A stretch of DNA of 64,000 nt from Granulicella sp. Lineage in GTDB: Bacteria; Acidobacteriota; Terriglobia; Terriglobales; Acidobacteriaceae. Each line of letters opens with the position of its first letter. Within the stretch, counting starts at the first letter, position 1. Below, piece after piece: positions 54,599-61,382 of the stretch. The position numbers and the translations under genes were made by a program. Below the pieces are notes generated by a model. The model was not told where the DNA came from. It saw nothing but the letters and a program-made list of their open reading frames with translations, and made no database searches. Location: NCBI GenBank assembly GCA_025408425.1, contig JANXYX010000036.1, positions 1 through 64,000 of the forward strand. Reading direction: 5' to 3'.

Positions 54599-56574
54599 TA
54601 GTTGCCAAAGGGAGAAGAACCGGGTGCGGGCTGCTTCTGCGCATACTTCACCGCTCCGCTCTTCTCGTACTTCTCCGTCAACGTTCCGATATACACGCGG
54701 AAGATCTCCTCGTGCTGTTGGCTCAGCAGTTGCTCGCGGGTCTGGGAGAAGTTCTTGGCGATCTCCTCCGCAGTCGGCTCCTGCTTATCGAGCACGCTCA
54801 GAACGATTCCGGCACGACCAGCGTTGATCGGCCCGGAGATGCCTCCCTTTGGAAGGGTGAACGCGACAGCACCTGGTCCGCTCATCGCACCAAGGTCGGG
54901 AACCTGTCCGTCTTTGCCAACCAGTTCGCTGGTCTTGACGGGGATGTTCATCTCTGCGGCGGCCTTCTTCAGATCGTTGAGTACCTTGGCGCGATCATCC
55001 AATTTGTTCAACTGCGCGTTCAGCAGCTGAGGTACTTGCTGCTCCCGGAAGTCGTCCAGAATGTGCTGTTTGTATTCTGCAAACTCGGGAGCATGCGCTG
55101 CCTTGATGTCGGCGAGCTGGAAGATTGCAAAGCCGTCGCCCGTCGAAACCGAAGCGGGTGCTGCGCCCTTTGCGGCCGCAAAGGCCTGGGACAGCAACGA
55201 TGACCCGTCAGCCAAGCCGGCGATAACACCATCCTTGGCGACATAGTCCGTCGTCACAACGTGCAGGCCCTTGGCCGCTGCAGCCTTTTCCAGGCCGTCC
55301 TTCTTGGCCTGATCCGCCAATTGCGTGGCGAACGCCTGCTCGGCGGCTCCTGCCTTCTGCTGCCCAAGCACCGGCTCGATCTCCGGCTTGACCTCTGCGA
55401 GCGGCCGGAGATGAGCCGTCTTCTTATCCTCAACCTGCAGAATGTGGTAGCCGAACTGCGTCTTGATGACGTCAGAAGTCTGTCCTGGCGCCAGCGTGAA
55501 AGCGGCTTTGTCGAACTCAGGAACAGTCTTGCCGCGGTCCAGCCAACCCAGTTCCCCGCCCTGCACCTTGCTGCCAGGATCGTCGGAGTTCTTGCCAGCC
55601 AGATCGGCAAAGCTTCCGCCGCTCTTGATCTGCTTTAGCAGGTCTTCCGCTTTGGACTTGGCAGCAGCGTCCGTCTTGCTATCTGCACCTGAGGGAACGG
55701 CAATCAGGATGTGGCGAACCTTGACCTGCTCCTTCACCTGAAACTGCGCCTGGTGCTGGTTGTAGTAGGCCTGCACCTCGGCATCCGACACCTGAGGCTT
55801 ACCGCCCGGCAGGCTGGAAGCATCGAAGGCAGCGTACTGAATTTTGCGCGTTTCGGGGATCGCCGTCACATAGTGGGCAGCGTTCTGCTTGAAGAATCCC
55901 TGCAGATCAGCATCGCCAGGATTGACCGTCTTGCGCAGGTCATCTGCGGAGATCACAGCATAGTCAAACTTTACCTTCGTGCCCTGAACCCTGTAAGCCT
56001 CGCGGACTGCGTTGTCCGTGACGGTTACACCGCCGGTTATCAGCGCCTGCAGGCGATTCAATTCCAGGTCACTCTTCACCTGAGACTCGAAGTCGCTACG
56101 GCTGGTCTGAAAGGCCGACTGCACAAAGTTCATATAGGCGTCGTCGCCGACGTACGTCCCATTGGGGAAGAGATACTGGGCGAACGGTCCGGACTGCAAC
56201 TCGTGCCGCAGATCCTCATCGCTCACCTGCAGGCCGAGGCGATCCGCCTCATGCTTCAGGATGGCACGCTGGACGAGAATCTGTCCGGCGCGCTGGGCCA
56301 TGTACGGAAGCAGAAAATCAGGCAGGCGCTGCTGCTGCAACTGACGCTGTGCCAACTGATTCACTTCGACAGTCTTGACCGGTGTGCTCTCGCTGACGAT
56401 GCGGCCGAAGAAGCCGGGTTCTCGCACGGTTGCGTACACGGTCGCATCATTCACCGACGCGTTATCAAATATTCCCGGTACAAGCGTAATCACCATGGTG
56501 ACTACGGCGGCTCCAATGATGACAGCGAAAAGAATCTTGGTGAGGCGGTTGTTCTGCTGCAGAATACGAATCAT
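54598..56574 (-). CDS. PpiD/SurA-type membrane-anchored peptidyl-prolyl isomerase
   Basis: A 658-residue periplasmic foldase held by one N-terminal helix (residues about 13-32, ILFAVIIGAAVVTMVITLVP). A SurA-N/PpiD-like chaperone domain (DFLLPYMAQRAGQILVQRAILKHEADRLGLQVSDEDLRHEL) follows. A parvulin (PPIC) domain lies near residues 283-380 (VKVRHILIAVPSGADSKTDAAAKSKAEDLLKQIKSGGSFADLA and GGELGWLDRGKTVPEFDKAAFTL). The C-terminal region repeats the chaperone-like pattern. It probably aids folding of outer-membrane proteins. Confidence 0.9.
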   Translation of the reverse strand: MIRILQQNNRLTKILFAVIIGAAVVTMVITLVPGIFDNASVNDATVYATVREPGFFGRIVSESTPVKTVEVNQLAQRQLQQQRLPDFLLPYMAQRAGQILVQRAILKHEADRLGLQVSDEDLRHELQSGPFAQYLFPNGTYVGDDAYMNFVQSAFQTSRSDFESQVKSDLELNRLQALITGGVTVTDNAVREAYRVQGTKVKFDYAVISADDLRKTVNPGDADLQGFFKQNAAHYVTAIPETRKIQYAAFDASSLPGGKPQVSDAEVQAYYNQHQAQFQVKEQVKVRHILIAVPSGADSKTDAAAKSKAEDLLKQIKSGGSFADLAGKNSDDPGSKVQGGELGWLDRGKTVPEFDKAAFTLAPGQTSDVIKTQFGYHILQVEDKKTAHLRPLAEVKPEIEPVLGQQKAGAAEQAFATQLADQAKKDGLEKAAAAKGLHVVTTDYVAKDGVIAGLADGSSLLSQAFAAAKGAAPASVSTGDGFAIFQLADIKAAHAPEFAEYKQHILDDFREQQVPQLLNAQLNKLDDRAKVLNDLKKAAAEMNIPVKTSELVGKDGQVPDLGAMSGPGAVAFTLPKGGISGPINAGRAGIVLSVLDKQEPTAEEIAKNFSQTREQLLSQQHEEIFRVYIGTLTEKYEKSGAVKYAQKQPAPGSSPFGN

Positions 56575-56776
56575 GCTTGGCTAAAGACCTTCACTTCGCG
56601 CGTTACTCTTCCATTCTGGAAGATTGATCGCGTGCCCGGGATTTTGCGCGACATGGCAGATCGTCTTTACGACGTGCGCCACGCCGGTTGCAGGGCAAGC
56701 GACAAGTATAAATGACTGGCGCTTCGAATTCACCTTGGCAGTGTTTGCTTAGGCAATCCGAATGGTTACGATGGAA

Positions 56777-56809
56777 CAAAAACTGGCTCAGATCGTCTGA
56801 TCTGAGCCA
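56777..56809 (-). terminator. Rho-independent terminator of the BON-domain gene
   Basis: A perfect 11-bp inverted repeat, TGGCTCAGATC (56784-56794) and GATCTGAGCCA (56799-56809), with loop GTCT. On the minus strand it is followed by GTTTTTG (56777-56783). It begins 26 bases after the BON gene stop. The rest of 56575-56834 has no further recognised feature. Confidence 0.9.
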
Positions 56810-56834
56810 ATCCAGGTTCCCATTGCCGCACTAT

Positions 56835-58109
56835 CTAATACGGATAGGGGTAGTAAGGCCGGGGATAGTAACCAGGACCATAGTAGTAAGGAGGTGGTGG
56901 TGGCGGCGGTCGGCGCTGCAAATGCTGCGCTCCAATCGGAACTCCATAGGCCAACCGATCCATCTCGGCCTGCGACACGGTCGACACCTCCGCCTGCTGA
57001 GCCAGATGGAAGGTCAGGATGGCTTCAGGTGGAATAAATGCATCGCCGCGACCTGAGGCGGCAGACGCTCCGAGTCCCGCCACGCCTCCCACGCCGGCAC
57101 CAATGGCCGCACCGGCACCGCCTCCGGCTACCGCGCCAATCAACGCACCTACCGCACTCATTCCGATCGTGCTGTTCACTGTCTGCAAAGTCTTGTCTGC
57201 CCCAACTCGAGACCACCTGTCGGTGATGATCGGGTACGTTCTGCCTCCAAGGATGACCTGCGTGAGTTGGAGCGCTAACTCGCCTCGCCCCTTGAGAGCG
57301 CCTGATGCCTGCGTGTCCGTAACCATTCCCTGCACGGTGGCACCGCGAGGAATCGCCACTGCACCGTCTGCAACGACATCATTTACAACCACGCCATCGA
57401 AGGTTGTTCCTGGCTGAGAATGATTGCTGTCCAATCCCTGATTGATTCTGACGCGAAGCATAGCTCCGCCTGGGACCACGACCGCTTGTCCTGCCTGTTG
57501 AGCACCATAAGGCTCCGAGTTGGCCGTTGGCGGAGGGCCGTAGGTGTTTCTCGAGGGATATCTGCGATATGGAGCGCTATTGGGTGGCTGCTGTCCTCCG
57601 CCAGTCGCATTCGGCTGCGAAGGCGGCCCGCTGGGAGGTTGCGACGGTTCAGGCCCCCGGTTGTTCTGGTCGACGCCCTGATTGGCAGCCTGCTGGCTGA
57701 TTGACTGCCCTGGCTCCGTGGCCATCGAGCCGCTGGGATCCGAGTTCTGCCGTGGTTCTGCCGAACTCTGAGCCGTGGGTAAACCCGAGCTTCCGGTGCC
57801 CAGTGTGAGTTCATCGATAACTTTCTTTACCCCAGCGGCTCTGGAGGCCACCGTCTCGGCCAGGACACGAGTCGGCTCATCCCGCACCGTACCGGATAAG
57901 GTCACAGTGCCATACACAGTCGTTGAGGTGATGTTCTGGTCCGAAAGCTCCGGCGCACCCGCTAATGACTTCAATACGTTTGCCTCAACCTGAGCATCCG
58001 GCACAATAGCTGCCTTCTCCTGAGCCAACGCAGAACCCCCAATAACGAGCAGACCAACTGCAAGCACCGCGGGGCGAGCAATCTTGATAAATCCAATCCG
58101 GCGCGACAT
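56835..58109 (-). CDS. BON-domain glycine-zipper envelope protein
   Basis: A 424-residue exported protein. The signal peptide is about residues 1-29 (ARPAVLAVGLLVIGGSALAQ). A BON domain spans about 35-100 (VEANVLKSLAGAPELSDQNITSTTVYGTVTLSGTVRDEPTRVLAETVA). A Pro/Gln/Asn-rich linker follows. Then comes a beta-rich part with PGGAMLRVRINQGLDSNHSQPGTTFDGVVVNDVVADGAVAIPRGATVQGMV and ITDRW. A glycine zipper (GALIGAVAGGGAGAAIGAGVGGVAGLG) and a Pro/Tyr-rich tail (RRPPPPPPPYYYGPGYY) close it. It probably sits in the envelope and its role is unknown. Confidence 0.8.
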   Translation of the reverse strand: MSRRIGFIKIARPAVLAVGLLVIGGSALAQEKAAIVPDAQVEANVLKSLAGAPELSDQNITSTTVYGTVTLSGTVRDEPTRVLAETVASRAAGVKKVIDELTLGTGSSGLPTAQSSAEPRQNSDPSGSMATEPGQSISQQAANQGVDQNNRGPEPSQPPSGPPSQPNATGGGQQPPNSAPYRRYPSRNTYGPPPTANSEPYGAQQAGQAVVVPGGAMLRVRINQGLDSNHSQPGTTFDGVVVNDVVADGAVAIPRGATVQGMVTDTQASGALKGRGELALQLTQVILGGRTYPIITDRWSRVGADKTLQTVNSTIGMSAVGALIGAVAGGGAGAAIGAGVGGVAGLGASAASGRGDAFIPPEAILTFHLAQQAEVSTVSQAEMDRLAYGVPIGAQHLQRRPPPPPPPYYYGPGYYPRPYYPYPY

Positions 58110-58286
58110 CTATCCCTCCAACGTCCGTACGACCCGAGTTCGCCGCTTCGGAATTCTTACTCAATAAAGACTCACTTTTCTGGAAATAGTTCCGGTCACC
58201 GTAGACATGATCCTCTCGCCTCCCGAAGCCATATGGAAGCACTAGCCCAAGTTTGACCTTAGCTCTGAGTAGCGGTATATTCAAAG

Positions 58287-58363
<77 letters not shown>

Positions 58364-58394
58364 ATCAAATCAACAACTTCTGGGAGTCGTAAAA

Positions 58395-58651
58395 AGCCGA
58401 TCGGCTCCCAATATCTCCCAATAAGAAAATCTTGGCTTCAGGCGCTCGCTTTCAAAGGCTTGAGCACCATCTCCACGACCTTCCCGTTCGCTTCCCGCTT
58501 CGATGACGACATTGCTTGTCCATAGACGTTCATCGTCGTTTGGATGGAAGCGTGTCGCATCAGTTCCTGCTGCACCTTCATCAGCGCACCAGTCTCATCA
58601 AGCCATGATCGGTACGTGTGACGGAAGGTGTGCCAGCCGATCGGCTCCAAT
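58395..58651. repeat. Direct repeat flanking the integrase stub
   Basis: AGCCGATCGGCTCCCAAT at 58395-58412 recurs as AGCCGATCGGCTCCAAT at 58635-58651, differing by one base. The two copies bracket the integrase fragment. The second lies inside it at codons EPIG, where the reading frame then runs into a stop. They may be a deletion or recombination junction. An additional hairpin pairs 58381-58389 with 58402-58410. Confidence 0.6.
58438..58650 (-). pseudogene. C-terminal stub of a phage-type tyrosine integrase
   Basis: Seventy residues with the active-site end of a tyrosine recombinase: HTFRHTYRSWL, then LMRHASIQTTMNVYGQ. The motif arginine, histidine and tyrosine are present. Upstream, the frame reads LEPIG and is blocked by TGA at 58651-58653, so nothing of the N-terminal part remains except perhaps a weak LSKFLSPILRP match near 58675-58715. 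Its place next to an initiator tRNA is typical for an integrated element, of which only this scar remains. Confidence 0.75.
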
Positions 58652-58721
58652 CAAGCATCTTCGAGCGCCATCTTGGGCGGAAAGCACGGCCTAAGAATAG
58701 GGCTCAGGAACTTGCTCAGAT

Positions 58722-59024
58722 GTGATTATGATCACCGCACCTCTGCTGACGCACAGCTACTTTTGGGATGAAATGTCGGAGGAATCCATGAGCGCAACTG
58801 TATCGAGCCACATCCCCGAACTGACCGAGGATAGGGGTTCCTATGGAAGTCCCGCAGAAGAAGCTCTTGCCGCGGCTGGGTCTGCGGACGCTGATCTGAT
58901 CGTGCTCAGTACCGGAAAGCACGGAGTCGCCAGTGATCACCCGCCATGGAGGATCATTTCCCATGTCGTGCGGTTTGCTCAGTGCCTGGTGCTGAGCGTT
59001 GGAGCGAATTTCACCCAGAGGTAG
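58722..59024 (+). pseudogene. C-terminal fragment of a universal stress protein
   Basis: A 100-residue frame whose second half resembles the end of UspA-like proteins: ALAAAGSADADLIVLSTGKHGVASDHPPWRIISHVVRFAQCLVLSVGA. It keeps the ADLIV strand and the GKHG loop. The first half lacks the family start and nucleotide-binding strand. It is short by about half and lies in the scar region after the integrase stub, so it is probably a remnant. Confidence 0.45.
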
Positions 59025-59156
59025 AGCTGGAGCACATCATCAGAGCCAGTTCAAGCGGATTGCCGCGGTTGACCTTGGCATGCGTCACTTCGATATTTGG
59101 CCTCCTAGCCGACGGCGCCGAGAACGGCGGGACATACTCTATTCGGGGATCTTTTC

Positions 59157-59963
59157 ATGTCACGATATCTCCAAATGGCAGGACTCGCATTGCTGCTCGT
59201 CATGCCCACCATCAGCGGTCAGGACCACCCAAACGGAATTCCCGTGCTGGTGTACCATCGCTTTGATCCGAAGACCCCGGCATCCACCACCGTCACCACA
59301 GCGAGCCTCGAATCTCAGTTAGCCTATCTCTCGGACCATGGCTACACGATCGTTCGCCTACGGCAAGTCGTTGAACTGGTGCTCCACCAGACTCCTGCAG
59401 TTGCAAATCCTGCCGTCGCGATCACTGTAGACGACGACCATCGGTCGGTGTACACCGTGCTGTACCCAATTCTCAAACAACGCCACATCGCAGTGACGCT
59501 ATTCATCTATCCGTCTGCAATCTCGAACAGCCCCTATGCTCTCACTTGGGAGCAGCTCAAAGAGATGAAAGCCTCCGGTTTTGTCGATATCCAGTCCCAC
59601 ACATACTGGCATCCGGATTTCCGAAAGGAAAAGGGCCGCCGCCCTGCGGCCGATTATGCGATGTTCGTCGATGCACAGCTCGTCCGCTCGCGCACAAGAC
59701 TTGACGCCGAGCTGGGAACACACGTCGATCTTCTCGCTTGGCCTTATAGCATCGTTGACAAGGACCTGGAGACGGCTGCAAGGCGGGCCGGTTACCGTGC
59801 GGCCTTTGCATACGATGGTCTGATCGCTCGGCCCGACGATGATCCCTTCTCCATCCATCGAGTGCCCGTTTCGAACTCGATGGTCGGACCCGCGTTCGAA
59901 GCAATCCTCCGCGGCACCGTGGCTGATTCAAGCAAAGAGAAGGCTCATGCGATACGCGAATAA
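59157..59963 (+). CDS. Secreted polysaccharide deacetylase
   Basis: A 268-residue NodB-type CE4 enzyme with a signal peptide at its start (MSRYLQMAGLALLLVMPTISG). The first catalytic block is AITVDDDHRSVY (Asp pair), the metal block SHTYWHPDF gives two His, and LLAWPYSIVD and HRVPV follow. These are the expected CE4 residues for removing N-acetyl groups from a hexosamine polymer. The 3' end overlaps the next gene by 17 bases, so the two are coupled. Confidence 0.88.
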   Translation: MSRYLQMAGLALLLVMPTISGQDHPNGIPVLVYHRFDPKTPASTTVTTASLESQLAYLSDHGYTIVRLRQVVELVLHQTPAVANPAVAITVDDDHRSVYTVLYPILKQRHIAVTLFIYPSAISNSPYALTWEQLKEMKASGFVDIQSHTYWHPDFRKEKGRRPAADYAMFVDAQLVRSRTRLDAELGTHVDLLAWPYSIVDKDLETAARRAGYRAAFAYDGLIARPDDDPFSIHRVPVSNSMVGPAFEAILRGTVADSSKEKAHAIRE

Positions 59964-61266
59964 GCTGCGCTTCACAATTGTTTGCGCTGCGCTGCTATTC
60001 TGCCTCGCGGCGGACACCTCAGAACTAGCCGCTGCATCGATTCCCCATCTGCAGATCGTTGACGCGACTACGGGAAAGCCGATTCCGGACTCCACGGTTA
60101 CGATAAACAGAAAGGTCATCGCGCCCGACTCAGAGGGTCGCTACATCGTCCCTGAAAGCTCGGACGTCATCCTGGTACGTGCTGCTGGATACCGCGCGAC
60201 CTCCTTCTCGCCATCCGTTGCGTCAAGATCCAACGGCAGGCTTGCCCTGACTCCATTCACAGTCAAGGCACTCTTCCTGACGGAGTATGGCATTGCATCT
60301 CGTGCTCTGCGCGAGCCAGCCCTTGACATCATTCATCGTGGCAACGCCAATGCTTTGGTCATCAATATCAAGAGCGATCACGGCATTCTTCCATACCCCA
60401 GCGTGATTCCTCTTGCGACAACGATCGGGGCCCGTAAGCTCACGACCATCCGATCGCTTTCCGAACTGGCGAAGAACGGCCACGCCCAGGGCATCTACAT
60501 GATCGCTCGCATCGTCGTCTTCAAAGACAATCCTCTTGCCACCAGCCGGCCTGACCTTGCCATCAGATGTGCCAACGGAACTCTCTTCAAGGACCGGGAA
60601 CATCTCTCCTGGACAGACCCGTTCCGGCCGGAGGTTCGCGCCTATAACATCGCCGTTGCCGTTGAAGCTGCTGAAGCGGGTTTCGATGAAATCCAGTTCG
60701 ACTACGTTCGCTTTCCGGACGCTTCAACGAAGCTGCTACTGAGCCGACCTACCGATGAAGCCAATCGCGTGAAAGCGATCTCCGGGTTCCTGGCTGAAGC
60801 TCATGAAGCATTGATCCCCTACAACGTCTTTGAATCCGTCGATATCTTTGGCTACGTATCCTGGAACACTAATGACACCGGCATCGGACAGCAACTTGAG
60901 GAGATTACAAAGATCGTCGATTACGTTTGCCCGATGCTGTACCCCTCCGGCTTTAAATACGGCATCCCTGGACATCGCAATCCTGTCGCCACGAACGATG
61001 ATATCTACGACACGATCAAACTGACGCTGGACGAATCGCTGCGTCGCACGCAGGCGAACCCAAAGAAGTTTCGTCCCTGGCTGCAGGCATTCCGAGACTA
61101 TGCCTTCAATCGGCGACCATTCGGCGCAGTGGAAGTTGCCACCCAGATCCGCGCCGCCACCGACGCCGGCGCAGACGGTTGGTCCCTATGGAACGCACGC
61201 AACCAATACGCGAGCAGTGGTCTTGCCAGAGGTGGATCCGCGCCGTTGTTGCCGCATCAGCCATAG
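59947..61266 (+). CDS. Secreted DUF4015-type glycoside hydrolase
   Basis: A 439-residue exported protein. After the signal (RFTIVCAALLFCLAADTSEL) comes a short Ig-like or carboxypeptidase-regulatory domain (IVDATTGKPIPDSTVTINRKVIAPDSEGRYIVPESSD). Then a TIM-barrel of the DUF4015/COG1306 kind follows, with AEAGFDEIQFDYVRFPD, VSWNTNDTGIGQQLEEI, VDYVCPMLYPSG and GADGWSLWNARNQY. Glu and Asp in these blocks are the probable catalytic acids. The ATG at 59947 is inside the deacetylase gene end. The earlier frame at 59839 is rejected for lack of a signal peptide. Confidence 0.8.
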   Translation: MRYANKLRFTIVCAALLFCLAADTSELAAASIPHLQIVDATTGKPIPDSTVTINRKVIAPDSEGRYIVPESSDVILVRAAGYRATSFSPSVASRSNGRLALTPFTVKALFLTEYGIASRALREPALDIIHRGNANALVINIKSDHGILPYPSVIPLATTIGARKLTTIRSLSELAKNGHAQGIYMIARIVVFKDNPLATSRPDLAIRCANGTLFKDREHLSWTDPFRPEVRAYNIAVAVEAAEAGFDEIQFDYVRFPDASTKLLLSRPTDEANRVKAISGFLAEAHEALIPYNVFESVDIFGYVSWNTNDTGIGQQLEEITKIVDYVCPMLYPSGFKYGIPGHRNPVATNDDIYDTIKLTLDESLRRTQANPKKFRPWLQAFRDYAFNRRPFGAVEVATQIRAATDAGADGWSLWNARNQYASSGLARGGSAPLLPHQP

Positions 61267-61382
61267 CTCGCTCAGGCGCGTCTGCGTCTTGAAATAGCCT
61301 GATGTCGCTCCGCACCCACCTCCTCACGGACTCAACAGGTAATGCGCTCACTGGTTCGTCTTCAGTGGAACGCGCACAATGT

